Shown here piece by piece: positions 1-8,762 of a stretch of DNA of 64,000 bases. A program made the translations under genes and the position numbers. The first letter of the stretch is position 1. The number at the start of each line of letters is the position of its first letter. This DNA comes from Pricia antarctica (GTDB lineage Bacteria; Bacteroidota; Bacteroidia; Flavobacteriales; Flavobacteriaceae), in the NCBI GenBank assembly GCA_011050085.1, contig DRGL01000023.1, positions 244,571 to 308,570 on the forward strand, in the 5' to 3' direction. The notes beneath the pieces are model-generated. The model was not told the DNA's origin. It did not search any database and saw only the letters and a list, made by a program, of their open reading frames with translations.

Positions 1-1
1 T

Positions 2-2848
2 GAGGAAAAAGCCACTGAATTTGGTCTTGACAGTCCGGCCTATAGCAATCAAGGATATTTCTTTGATTATGACGAAGATGGTGACCTTGATATGCTTTTA
101 CTGAATCACAATCCGAAATCACTACCCGTTCTCAACGAATTCAGCACAAAAGAATTTCTTAAAAAAGACGACCCGTTACAAGGGCTGCGATTGTATCAAC
201 AAAATAAAGGCACATTTACAGATGTAACCATTTCGGCGGGAATCAGTGGCTCGGCATTGAGTTATGGCCTCGGCATAGGCATCAGTGATGTGAATAATGA
301 TGGTTGGGTAGATTTTTATGTTTCTAACGATTACACCATACCGGATTATCTCTATATAAACAATAGAGATGGAACTTTTACCAATCAACTCCAAGAGGAT
401 ATAAGACATACAAGTCATTTCTCTATGGGTAATGATATCGCCGATATCAACAATGATGGAAATCCAGATATAATCACGTTGGATATGTTGCCCGAAGATA
501 ACCGCCGGCAGAAATTACTTATGGCGCCAGATAATTACGAAAAATTCGATTTGAATGTGCGCAGCGGTTTCCATTACCAATATATGCGTAATATGTTGCA
601 ATTGAACAATGGAAACGGAACCTTCAGCGAAACAGGTCAATTATCGGGGATATCAAATACAGATTGGAGTTGGGCCGCCTTGCTAGCAGATTTTCAAAAT
701 GACGGTCTAAAAGACCTCTTCGTCACAAACGGTTACTATCGCGACTATACCAATTTGGATTTCATAAATTATATGGAAAACTATGTTAAGTCAAGAGGGC
801 GGTTAAGACGCGAAGACGTTCTTGAGATAATTAAGAAAATGCCATCGTCTAATTTGACGAACTATATGTTCATTAACAAAAATGGCACTTCCTTCGCCAA
901 TGAAACGAAAAAATTAGGTCTTGACCAACCGGCAAATAGCAACGGTGCCGCCTACGCAGATTTAGACAATGATGGCGATTTAGACCTGATTGTGAACAAT
1001 ATTAATACATCGGCATTTATTTATAGAAACGAAACACAGAAACGAGGGAAAAAGTTCTTGCAAATACAGCTGAACGGGGCTGAAATGAATACCCAAGGAA
1101 TAGGGTCAAAGGTCACCATCTTTTATAATGGAAAAAAACAGACTCTTGAACAAATGCCAACCAAGGGATATCTTTCTACGGTTTCACCCATTCTTAATTT
1201 TGGTCTGAGTAATGAATCGAAAGTCGATTCACTTTTAGTTCAATGGAACACTGGCAAAAGACAAAAGTTAGTAAACCTTGATGTCGATCAACTGGTAATT
1301 TTGAAAGAAAGTAACGCCGAAAAAGAAAAAGCAAAACCACATATTCAAAAAACTTGGTTTACAAAAGTTCCATCCCCTATTGCCTATTCCAATATGGCAC
1401 CTAAAACCAATGATTTCAAGCGCCAATCGTTATTGCTGGCCCAACAATCCTACTCAGGACCATGCATGGCAAAAGGGGATTTCAACAATGATGGTTCCGA
1501 GGATGTCTTCATAGGAGGCTCAAAAGGGCAAAGCGCAGAATTATTTCTACAAACCAAGAATAAAAAATTTCAGAGACAATCGGTGCCGGCCTTTGAAGAA
1601 GATAAAGACAGCCATGACACCGATATAGCGATTTTCGATGCCAATGCTGATGGCAACCTTGATCTTTATGTCACTAGCGGGGGTTATCATGATTATAAAG
1701 AAAATGACCCCCGACTGCAAGACCGATTATATATAGGAGACGGACAAGGAAATTTTACGAAAAAAACGCTCGCCTTACCTAAAATGTACAGTAGTACAAG
1801 TTCCGTTAGTTCAAATGACATAAATGGCGATGGGCATATTGACCTGTTTGTTGGTGGAAGAGTGGTGCCGGGAAGGTATCCCGAAACACCCCGGAGTAGT
1901 ATATTGATGAACGATGGAAGCGGAAATTTTACCGATCAAACTAAAGCGATAGCACCTGAGTTAGAATATTTTGGTATGATAACCGATGCGGTTTGGACCG
2001 ATGTAAACGGTGATACCTCAGACGACCTAATCGTAATAGGTGAATGGGCTCCGATTTCGGTCTTTATCAATACATCAGGAAGTTTGGAAAATGACACCTC
2101 TACCTACTTTGAAAATAGGTATAGCGGTTGGTGGAACACTATTGAAGTAAATGATTTTAATGCCGATGGAAAGCCAGATTTCATCGTAGGGAATATGGGT
2201 ATTAATACTCAATTCGAAGTTTCCGAAAATGAAACGGCTGAACTTTTATACGACGATTTTGATACCAATGGATCGGTTGATCCCTTGTTTAGTTATTATA
2301 TAAATGGGAAAAGATATCCATACGCCACAAGGGACGAAATTTTAGGTCAATTGGCAAGCCTACGTTCAAAATATCCAAGTTATGAGAGTTATGCCGACGC
2401 TACCTTGGAAGACATTTTATCAAAGGACAAATTATCCAAAGCCAAACGGTTCACTGCAAATAGGATGGAGACAACGCTCTTTATGAGTACTCAGAAAGAC
2501 AATTATACCATTGGGTCTTTGCCAATTCAAGCACAATACTCACCGGTTTATAACGTGACTGTTTCAGACTTTAACGGAGATGGAAATTCCGATATGATTC
2601 TATTCGGTAATAATCATCATTTTAAATTGCGAATGGGAAGGTTCGATGCCAATTACGGCGAACTATTGCTTGGAGACGGCAATGGAAGTTTTGAATATAT
2701 AGATCAAACCGAATCAGGATTGAACGTACGGGGCGAGATTCGTAGTTCTCTTTTCATCGACGACTTGTTGATTTTAGGTAGCGTAGGAGAATCTCTGAAG
2801 GCCTACAAAAACTTAAGGTCGCCAGATTACTTAGCCAATGTCAAATAA
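2..2848 (+). CDS. FG-GAP/VCBS repeat protein with ASPIC/UnbV domain (5' truncated)
   Basis: The reading frame is open from base 2, so the gene starts upstream of the window; about 949 residues are visible. It shows many calcium-binding-like FG-GAP/VCBS repeats of the type D-x-N-x-D-G-x-x-D (for example near residues 45, 120, 290, 465 and 590 counted from the first in-frame ATG at 92). An ASPIC/UnbV-like segment lies in the middle (GIGSKVTIFYNGKKQ, then a QWNTGKRQ motif). The family is large, secreted or surface-exposed, and in Bacteroidetes is often encoded beside SusC/SusD-type uptake genes; whether that holds here lies outside the window. The molecular role is unknown; beta-propeller binding is inferred from the repeats. 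The C terminus shows no obvious sorting domain. Confidence 0.85.
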   Translation, partial: EEKATEFGLDSPAYSNQGYFFDYDEDGDLDMLLLNHNPKSLPVLNEFSTKEFLKKDDPLQGLRLYQQNKGTFTDVTISAGISGSALSYGLGIGISDVNNDGWVDFYVSNDYTIPDYLYINNRDGTFTNQLQEDIRHTSHFSMGNDIADINNDGNPDIITLDMLPEDNRRQKLLMAPDNYEKFDLNVRSGFHYQYMRNMLQLNNGNGTFSETGQLSGISNTDWSWAALLADFQNDGLKDLFVTNGYYRDYTNLDFINYMENYVKSRGRLRREDVLEIIKKMPSSNLTNYMFINKNGTSFANETKKLGLDQPANSNGAAYADLDNDGDLDLIVNNINTSAFIYRNETQKRGKKFLQIQLNGAEMNTQGIGSKVTIFYNGKKQTLEQMPTKGYLSTVSPILNFGLSNESKVDSLLVQWNTGKRQKLVNLDVDQLVILKESNAEKEKAKPHIQKTWFTKVPSPIAYSNMAPKTNDFKRQSLLLAQQSYSGPCMAKGDFNNDGSEDVFIGGSKGQSAELFLQTKNKKFQRQSVPAFEEDKDSHDTDIAIFDANADGNLDLYVTSGGYHDYKENDPRLQDRLYIGDGQGNFTKKTLALPKMYSSTSSVSSNDINGDGHIDLFVGGRVVPGRYPETPRSSILMNDGSGNFTDQTKAIAPELEYFGMITDAVWTDVNGDTSDDLIVIGEWAPISVFINTSGSLENDTSTYFENRYSGWWNTIEVNDFNADGKPDFIVGNMGINTQFEVSENETAELLYDDFDTNGSVDPLFSYYINGKRYPYATRDEILGQLASLRSKYPSYESYADATLEDILSKDKLSKAKRFTANRMETTLFMSTQKDNYTIGSLPIQAQYSPVYNVTVSDFNGDGNSDMILFGNNHHFKLRMGRFDANYGELLLGDGNGSFEYIDQTESGLNVRGEIRSSLFIDDLLILGSVGESLKAYKNLRSPDYLANVK

Positions 2849-3364
2849 GAATATCTTTTAAGACGGAAAGATCTAACAAAAAGATAGGTCGACCAATCCT
2901 ATTCATTTGTAATGATTTAACTGTCTGAAGTCATTTCATAGTCTCAAGTTTGACTAGGGCTATTCTTATTCATACTTAATTTCAATCGTCCCGGCTCAAA
3001 AATTAAAGTTTTCTTTGATTTGAACTTCAAGAAAGTGGAGTGCAATATATCCATTTAGAATGCTCCCAAAGAGAAGGCCGCTATATATGGAATATCAATA
3101 CCGATAAACCCGAATAAAAATGTATCATCCATGAGAACATCATTTCGCAAATTTCGAATGCAATATCATTAAGATGTGCGCCATTCAAAATATATTCTTT
3201 GCCTTTGAAATATACGTGGGCATAGTGTTGAACCTATCATAGCCTAACAACTCAAGAGAGTTTTCCACTAACAATTCACGAAATTGATTTTTTATCTTTA
3301 TCCTTTGGTCAAAGATGTAACAAAGCTTGCATAAAAATCTTGGCATTCGCATTCGCAATGTTAC
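2849..3364. other. Intergenic interval with a decayed gene remnant
   Basis: These 516 bases lie between the FG-GAP gene and the stop codon of the polyprenyl synthetase gene. No intact ORF, RNA gene or clear terminator is visible. The minus strand between about 3300 and 3055 reads as a frame-broken protein remnant, listed separately. The rest (2849-3054 and 3301-3364) shows nothing I can name. Confidence 0.6.
3055..3300 (-). pseudogene. Remnant of an unrecognised protein gene
   Basis: Three consecutive pieces in different minus-strand frames read like real protein: ELLVENSLELLGYDRF, then YFKGKEYILNGAHLNDIAFE, then DDTFLFGFIGIDIPYIAAF followed by a TAA at 3057-3055. Joining them needs about two frameshifts, near 3220 and 3140. 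The pieces are hydrophobic at the C-terminal end and soluble-looking before it. I do not recognise the family. It could be the C-terminal part of a longer gene whose start has been lost. The neighbouring polyprenyl synthetase is intact, so the damage is local. A chance open stretch is possible, hence the low confidence. Confidence 0.35.
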
Positions 3365-4348
3365 TTAGACCTCTCGTCCCATCAACTGCTTTCCGAAACC
3401 TCGCAATATTTCTTTCTTTTCTTCAGAAATTTCCAGTTCGCCCAAAACCTTAAAGGCCTTATCCGTATACTCGGCAATGGCAACTTGGGTGAATTTCGCC
3501 GCACCACTTTCCATAAATATTCTTTTGATGGTTTTTATTTTGGCCGATGGTTCTTCGGGCTGTATAGAATACATATCTAACAGTTCTTTCTTTTGAAGCA
3601 CTGACCCTTGTTCGAGAACTTTCAGGTAAAGCACCGTTTTTTTATTCTCGATAATGTCGCCACCGACCTGCTTTCCAAACGTTTTGGGGTCTCCAAAGGC
3701 ATCAAGATAATCGTCTTGCAATTGAAAGGCAATCCCCAGATTCAGTCCGAAATTATAGATTTTGCTTTGACACGCGTCGGAAGCCTTGGCTATAATACCT
3801 CCCATTTTAAGAGCTGCGGCTACAAGTACCGCAGTTTTATAGGTTATCATTGTCAGGTATTCCGAAAGTGTCACGTCATCTCGATTTTCAAAATCGATAT
3901 CGTATTGCTGGCCTTCACAAACCTGTAGCGCTGTCGTGCTGAACAATTGGGCCAAACGTCGAAATTGATCTGCTTCATAGTTTTCGAAAAGTTGATAAGC
4001 GGTAATCAACATGGCATCACCGGATAGTATTCCTGTATTGACGTCCCACCTTTCGTGAACGGTCGCTTGCCCCCTCCGTAAAGGCGCCGCATCCATAATA
4101 TCATCATGCACCAATGAAAAATTGTGGAAGACTTCTATCGCCAGAGCAGCATTGAGGGATTCTTTAAAATCCTTATTAAAAATTTCAGTTGCCAAAAGGG
4201 TCAAAACGGGCCTCAAGCGTTTACCGCCTAGATTTAAAATGTAGGTTATAGGCTCATAGAGATTAACGGGTTCCCTGACCTGGGAGTTCTCCTTGAGATA
4301 AGAAATAAACGCACTGCGGTAGAAGTCGATAGATTGCATTGGAGCCAT
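3365..4348 (-). CDS. Polyprenyl synthetase (trans-isoprenyl diphosphate synthase)
   Basis: This 327-residue protein has all the marks of the head-to-tail prenyl diphosphate synthase family: GGKRLRP at residues 41-47, the first aspartate-rich motif DDIMD at 82-86 followed by LRRG, and the second motif DDYLD at 212-216 followed by GDPKTFGKQVGGD. It condenses isopentenyl diphosphate onto an allylic diphosphate in the cytosol. The chain length of the product (geranylgeranyl or longer) cannot be fixed from these motifs. Length is normal. ATGs at residues 1 and 4 are both possible starts. A TATTTTTG element on the minus strand (4369-4362) could serve as the -7 box. The gene stands alone between two decayed loci. 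It supplies prenyl chains for quinones or carotenoids; the DXS gene at 19050 makes the precursor. Confidence 0.93.
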   Translation of the reverse strand: MAPMQSIDFYRSAFISYLKENSQVREPVNLYEPITYILNLGGKRLRPVLTLLATEIFNKDFKESLNAALAIEVFHNFSLVHDDIMDAAPLRRGQATVHERWDVNTGILSGDAMLITAYQLFENYEADQFRRLAQLFSTTALQVCEGQQYDIDFENRDDVTLSEYLTMITYKTAVLVAAALKMGGIIAKASDACQSKIYNFGLNLGIAFQLQDDYLDAFGDPKTFGKQVGGDIIENKKTVLYLKVLEQGSVLQKKELLDMYSIQPEEPSAKIKTIKRIFMESGAAKFTQVAIAEYTDKAFKVLGELEISEEKKEILRGFGKQLMGREV

Positions 4349-4493
4349 TTATGAAATTCATCAAAAATACATTCTATTTATAAAAAAACATTCCCGATTC
4401 TACTTTACCATTCGAATAATAGATAGAATAAAAATGCAATAGTTTTGAAAACTATCGTCCTTACTGTTGAGCACCAGTAATAAAAACGCTTTA

Positions 4494-5034
4494 ATGACAT
4501 CCGATTCGGAAAACTATAGCAACCTGAAATCTTTTTTTAAAGAGGAAAATTATGCGCTAAAAGCCTATACCAAATCACGAATCAACTATACGGCGGACTG
4601 CGATGCCTATGATATTGTTCAGGATGTTGCATTAAAGATATTTTCCCGTGCAGCTTCGGCTTCTCAGATTGCGAACATTGCCGGATTTTTTTACCGGGCG
4701 ATTCAAAATAAAGTTGTAGTCCTTATACGCACAAAAAAAAGACCACGAGCATCGATGACGAAATGGAACTCAACTCATTCAGTTCGTTGAACTAGTGTGC
4801 GGTAATACCGATACTTTTTATTCGGAGGATTTACAGGAAGAACTTAAAAATGCAATTGCAAAACTAAAGCAACACTACCGAGACATAATCATCGCCATTG
4901 ATTTTGAGGGTTATTGTATGAAGGAAATTGCTTTGGAAACGGAAATACCTCAAGGCACCATAATGTCTAAGCGACATAGGGGCTTGTCAATATTTTAGAA
5001 GCAACTGGAAGCAAAAAGGAACCATACTAATTAA
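4494..5034 (+). pseudogene. Broken ECF-type RNA polymerase sigma factor gene
   Basis: The first piece (ATG at 4494; a TTG at 4467 is less likely) reads as sigma-70 region 2, with the motif AYDIVQDVALKIFSRA. After an eight-A run at 4733-4740 the frame is lost. The next frame continues the same protein (TTSIDDEMELNSF) until TAG at 4793. A further shift leads into region 4 (LKQHYRDIIIAIDFEGYCMKEIALETEIPQGTIMSKRH, written here only as landmarks LKQHYRDIII and IPQGTIMSKRH). That frame has an in-frame TAG at 4996 before the natural-looking end KQLEAKRNHTN and TAA at 5032. So there are at least two frameshifts and one nonsense codon. Its probable operon partner, starting 19 bases later, is broken too. 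Confidence 0.8.
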
Positions 5035-5053
5035 AATAGGAAAACTGAAAATT

Positions 5054-5443
5054 ATGTAGAAAGACAAGTGAAGTCCAAATTTGAAAATTCGTTAGGTCGG
5101 CTGTCAAAATACTTTTTATTGCAATTTTAATCTGGATGTTTATTCTTTTGTTCGGATAGGCTTTCATGTGGTTGTGGAATTGGTTTATGCCCGATATTTT
5201 AAGATTGACGGCCATTACCTTTTGGCAGGCGATCGATCTATTGGTCATGGCAAAACTCTTATTCGGGGACTTCGTAGGACCCAAATCCGGCAAGGGCCAA
5301 AGTAAATTTAAAAACGGCAAAAGACCAAAAACCAATTGGATATATAAAAATTTTCTGATTGGAGACACGATGATGATTTTTGGAAAGAGAAAGGGGAAAC
5401 CGCCTATCAGAACTATGTTATCAAGAAAAAGCAAAATCAATAA
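5054..5443 (+). pseudogene. Broken small membrane-protein gene downstream of the sigma factor
   Basis: The ATG at 5054 is followed directly by TAG, then TGA (5069) and TAG (5093) in the same frame. Another frame then carries a clear transmembrane segment (VKILFIAILIWMFILLFG), a TAG at 5157, and a second amphipathic or membrane stretch (FMWLWNWFMPDI, then TFWQAIDLLVMAKLLFG) followed by a basic tail (PKSGKGQSKFKNGKR). A last shift restores an acidic, aromatic end (DDDFWKEKGETAYQNYV) with TAA at 5441. The intact form would be about 125 residues. From memory, flavobacteria often encode such a small membrane protein right after an ECF sigma factor, where it could be an anti-sigma-like partner; that role is inference. 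Both genes of the pair are dead here. Confidence 0.7.
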
Positions 5444-5476
5444 TGGTAAAGCTATGTTAAATAATTGTAAAACTTT

Positions 5477-5504
5477 GGAAACTTTTTTAGTTTTTAAAGT
5501 TTCC
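5477..5504. promoter_or_regulatory. Perfect inverted repeat, probable TetR operator
   Basis: GGAAACTTT at 5477-5485 is repeated as its exact reverse complement AAAGTTTCC at 5496-5504, with a 10-base spacer. It ends 21 bases before the TetR start codon and lies between the likely -33 and -7 promoter elements. Size, symmetry and position fit an autoregulatory TetR-family operator controlling the efflux operon. Binding itself is inference. Confidence 0.6.
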
Positions 5505-5516
5505 GTTCTACATTTG
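5485..5516 (+). promoter_or_regulatory. Bacteroidetes-type promoter of the efflux operon
   Basis: TACATTTG at 5509-5516 matches the Bacteroidetes -7 consensus TAnnTTTG. A TTTT at 5485-5488 lies 20 bases upstream, a suitable place for the -33 element. Transcription would start only a few bases before the ATG at 5526. The inverted repeat at 5477-5504 overlaps the -33 element and the spacer, so repressor binding would block this promoter. Confidence 0.45.
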
Positions 5517-5525
5517 CGATGATTT

Positions 5526-6131
5526 ATGAAAGAAGAGATTTTACACAAAGCAACGGAACTGTTTTTAAACCTAGGGTTTAAAAGCGTGACAATGGATGAT
5601 TTGGCCCATGAAATGGGAATATCTAAAAAGACCATTTATTCACATTTTAAAAATAAGACCAAACTAGTTGAAGAAACGACCTCAAACCTCTTTTGTACAA
5701 TTTCAACAGGTATAGAGCAAATTCGGGGATTAGATAAAAATCCGATAGAGGAACTTTATGAGATTAAGAAATTTGTAATGATGCACCTAAAAAACGAAAA
5801 GTCTTCGCCCCAGCATCAATTGCAGCGATATTATCCCAAAATATATGACAATATGCACTCGAGGCAGTTCGACATAATGCAAGAGTGTATTGTGGATAAC
5901 CTGCAAAGGGGTATTGATCAAGGTATGTATCGTGACAGTCTTCAAATCGATTTTATATCACGAATTTATTTCTCCGGGATAACGAGTATAAAAAACCAAA
6001 AGTTATTTCCTATGCATAAATTTCCGGTCAGCCATCTTATGGAGGCATACTTGGAATATCATCTTCGAGGTATCGTCACGCCAAAAGGAAGAAGCATATT
6101 GAACAGCATCATCAACTCAAACCACCAATAA
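5526..6131 (+). CDS. TetR/AcrR-family transcriptional regulator
   Basis: This 201-residue protein starts with a typical TetR helix-turn-helix: ILHKATELFLNLGFKSVTMD, then the recognition helix region LAHEMGISKKTIYSHFKNK at about residues 25-45. The remaining helical domain is variable, as expected for the ligand-binding part. The stop codon touches the ATG of the TolC-like gene (TAA then ATG at 6132), so the regulator is the first gene of the efflux operon. It most likely represses its own operon through the inverted repeat at 5477-5504 and lets go when it binds an efflux substrate. The ligand is unknown. Confidence 0.92.
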   Translation: MKEEILHKATELFLNLGFKSVTMDDLAHEMGISKKTIYSHFKNKTKLVEETTSNLFCTISTGIEQIRGLDKNPIEELYEIKKFVMMHLKNEKSSPQHQLQRYYPKIYDNMHSRQFDIMQECIVDNLQRGIDQGMYRDSLQIDFISRIYFSGITSIKNQKLFPMHKFPVSHLMEAYLEYHLRGIVTPKGRSILNSIINSNHQ

Positions 6132-7475
6132 ATGCGACCGTATTACTTAACATTATTGTCATTGTTCACCTTTGCCGTTTCATTCTCGCAAGATACGCTG
6201 CAGAAGACCTACAGCTTTACTCTAGTTGAGTCCATAGCCTTTGCGCTCGAGAATAATTATAGTGCAATTAACGCCGATAGGGATATTATTGACGCTCAAA
6301 AACAAAAATGGGAAGTTATTGCTACCGGGCTGCCACAGATTACCGGCGATATCGGCTATCAAAACCAATTGAAACAACCCGTGTCGCTAATTCCCGCTGA
6401 ATTCGCCGGGGGCGAGCCTGGTACCTTCGTTCCTATTGTTTTCGGACAACAGCATCAAGCCACCGCAACGGCAACCCTGCGACAAAAGATTTTCGACGGC
6501 ACCTACATCGTAGGTGTACAAGCCACCAAAGCCTTTTTGAGCTACAGCGCTAACAATAAGGAGAAAACCCAACTTGACATACGGAAGTCGGTTACTGAGG
6601 CTTATGGCAATGTGCTTTTGGCACAAGAAAGTGTAAGGATATTTGAAAAAAATCTGGAAACCCTTGACAAGAATCTCTACGAGACACGAAAAATATTCGA
6701 AAACGGATTAGGTGACGAAGAAAGTGTCGACCAATTGCAGATAACTAAATCCTCGGTGGAGAACCAACTAAAGAATGCCGTCCGCTTACAGGATATTACC
6801 TTACAAATGCTCAATCTGATGATGGGTATTGCCATCGATGCCCCAACAAAACTTGAAGAAAACCTAGATGCCCTTGCCCAAAAGAAAATAGACTTAGGCC
6901 TGATGGAAACAGAGCTCAACATGGAAAATAATGTGGACTATAAATTGGCATTAAATCTAAACGAACAACGTTTCTACGAATGGAAACAGGCTAAAAGCAG
7001 GGCACTACCCACTTTGAATGCTTTTGTGAATTATGGTAGCTCGGCGTTTGCAGATAATTTTAATTTTTTCAACAGCGATCAAAAATGGTTTGATTCATCA
7101 GTGTTGGGCTTTGATTTGAGTATCCCAATTTTTAGTTCGATGAGTCGAAGTGCGTCAACCGCAAGGGCCAAAATAGCACTTGAAAAAGCCAAGACCCAAT
7201 TGACCGAAGCCGAAGAGCAGATACGATTACAACTCGATCAGTCTAGAAGCCAATATATTCTAGCTATAGAAGAGTACGAGACCGCAAAGCAAAATCTCAA
7301 ATTGGCAGAACGGATAGAAAATAAGAACCAAATCAAGTATACTGAAGGCCTAGCTACCAGTTTTGAATTACGCCAAGCCCAAACACAATTATACGACGCA
7401 CAACAAGGCTACCTTCAGTCTATGGTCGAGGTAATCAATAAAAAAACCAGCCTAGAAATTGTCTTGAACGATTAA
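6132..7475 (+). CDS. TolC-family outer-membrane efflux protein
   Basis: A 447-residue protein with an N-terminal signal peptide (hydrophobic LLSLFTFAVSFSQ, cleavage probably after SFS or SFSQ). It has the long, charged, heptad-like helices of outer-membrane efflux channels (for example LNLNEQRFYEWKQAKSRALP and the C-terminal AIEEYETAKQNLKLAERI). Two OEP-type repeats cover the mature protein. It would form the trimeric channel that lets the RND pump at 8763 export its substrate across the outer membrane. It follows the regulator without a gap and precedes the adaptor by 36 bases. Confidence 0.92.
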   Translation: MRPYYLTLLSLFTFAVSFSQDTLQKTYSFTLVESIAFALENNYSAINADRDIIDAQKQKWEVIATGLPQITGDIGYQNQLKQPVSLIPAEFAGGEPGTFVPIVFGQQHQATATATLRQKIFDGTYIVGVQATKAFLSYSANNKEKTQLDIRKSVTEAYGNVLLAQESVRIFEKNLETLDKNLYETRKIFENGLGDEESVDQLQITKSSVENQLKNAVRLQDITLQMLNLMMGIAIDAPTKLEENLDALAQKKIDLGLMETELNMENNVDYKLALNLNEQRFYEWKQAKSRALPTLNAFVNYGSSAFADNFNFFNSDQKWFDSSVLGFDLSIPIFSSMSRSASTARAKIALEKAKTQLTEAEEQIRLQLDQSRSQYILAIEEYETAKQNLKLAERIENKNQIKYTEGLATSFELRQAQTQLYDAQQGYLQSMVEVINKKTSLEIVLND

Positions 7476-7511
7476 GAACCAATACTATATCAACTATAAA
7501 CTTTTTCACGA

Positions 7512-8678
7512 ATGAAAAAATTACTTTATATCTTAACCTTAATCATCTCCATATCTGCATGTGGGGATAAAGAGCAATCAGTAGATGAACTTATTGCAGA
7601 AGGAAATTTGGAAACACTCCGTACCAAAAAATCAGAGGTATCGGAACAACAAAAGCAAATTGAGGCCAATATCAGAAAACTAGATTCCGCAATTGCACTC
7701 AAATCGGGAGAAGAAAAACTGCCGTTAGTAAATACCATAACCGCAGAATTTCAAAAGTTCAATCATTTTCTAGAACTTCAAGGTGATGTGAAGACCAAAC
7801 AGAACGTTCTTGTATATCCAGAGATGTCAGGAACCCTAAAGCAGGTATTGGTAAAAGATGGGGATCGAGTCAGAAAGGGACAAACGCTTGCCATTATTGA
7901 TGATGGTGGTATGAGTAGTCAGGTAGCACAATTAAAAACCCAAGCCGAACTGGCCAAAACTACATATGAGCGCAGAAAAAGGCTTTGGGATCAGAAAATC
8001 GGATCTGAAATCGATTTCCTATCTGCAAAGAGTAATTATGAAGCAGCACAGAATTCCGTTGACCAGGCCGATAGTCAGTTGGGCAAATCAACTATTAGGG
8101 CTCCATTTTCAGGCATAATCGATGATGTACTCAAAGATCAGGGCACGGTGGTCTCCCCAGGCCCCGGTTCAGAGGTGTTTCGAATAGTTAACTTATCTGA
8201 TATGTATATTGAGGTCGACGTACCCGAAGCCTATTTGGGCAGCATCTCAAAAGGTAAAGAGGCCATGGTGTACTTTCCGATATTGGGAGACAGCGTTACT
8301 ACTGAAATAAGGGAAACCGGCAATTTCATAAAGCCATCGAACCGATCATTCAGCGCAGAAATTTCAGTTCCAAATGTAAAAGGCACGATTAAACCGAATC
8401 TTTCTGCTAAGGTTAGCCTGAACGACTATACCAGTGATGAAGCCATCTTAATCCCTTCAAGTATCATTTCAGAAAATGCGGAAGGTGAGCAGTACGTTTA
8501 CGTTGCTGAGTCTCCAAATTCGGATAATGAGGCCGTAGCCAAAAAGTCGATTATAACCACAGGAAAAACGCAAGGCGGTCAAATTGAAGTGCTTACCGGG
8601 ATTCCTAACGGAAGCCACGTAATCAAAGAAGGCGCAAGAACGGTCAAGGACGGACAAAAGGTAAAAATTAAGGCGTAA
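7512..8678 (+). CDS. RND efflux periplasmic adaptor (membrane fusion protein), lipoprotein
   Basis: A 388-residue protein with a lipoprotein signal peptide ending in a lipobox-like ISISAC (Cys at about residue 17). A coiled-coil stretch comes directly after the signal (about residues 25-65). The biotinyl-lipoyl-like half (VLVKDGDRVRKGQTLAIID, about 115-133) is followed by a short alpha-hairpin, the second lipoyl half (STIRAPFSGIIDDV), and beta-barrel and membrane-proximal domains. It would link the RND permease to the TolC-like channel, anchored in the inner membrane by lipid. The coiled coil before the lipoyl half is somewhat unusual for the family. The gene is third in the operon, 84 bases ahead of the permease. 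Confidence 0.92.
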   Translation: MKKLLYILTLIISISACGDKEQSVDELIAEGNLETLRTKKSEVSEQQKQIEANIRKLDSAIALKSGEEKLPLVNTITAEFQKFNHFLELQGDVKTKQNVLVYPEMSGTLKQVLVKDGDRVRKGQTLAIIDDGGMSSQVAQLKTQAELAKTTYERRKRLWDQKIGSEIDFLSAKSNYEAAQNSVDQADSQLGKSTIRAPFSGIIDDVLKDQGTVVSPGPGSEVFRIVNLSDMYIEVDVPEAYLGSISKGKEAMVYFPILGDSVTTEIRETGNFIKPSNRSFSAEISVPNVKGTIKPNLSAKVSLNDYTSDEAILIPSSIISENAEGEQYVYVAESPNSDNEAVAKKSIITTGKTQGGQIEVLTGIPNGSHVIKEGARTVKDGQKVKIKA

Positions 8679-8762
8679 AACAGTTTTAATTTTAACTGCA
8701 TATTTAGCAACGGTTTCCTTGAAATAATCGACTGAAGTCTACCAACTAAAGACAAACAAAAA

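Noticed and set aside
4494..5443. Sequencing error as the cause of the broken sigma/membrane pair
   Set aside because: At least five lesions fall within 1 kb, including plain nonsense codons, while the remaining 60 kb have intact long genes. Random sequencing error would not cluster like this, though one homopolymer error at 4733-4740 cannot be excluded.
5027..5635. 202-codon ORF on the minus strand
   Set aside because: It lies opposite the decayed membrane-protein gene and the TetR start. Its composition (many Ile, Leu, Phe, Lys without motifs) is what an antisense reading gives, whereas the plus strand shows recognisable, broken protein.
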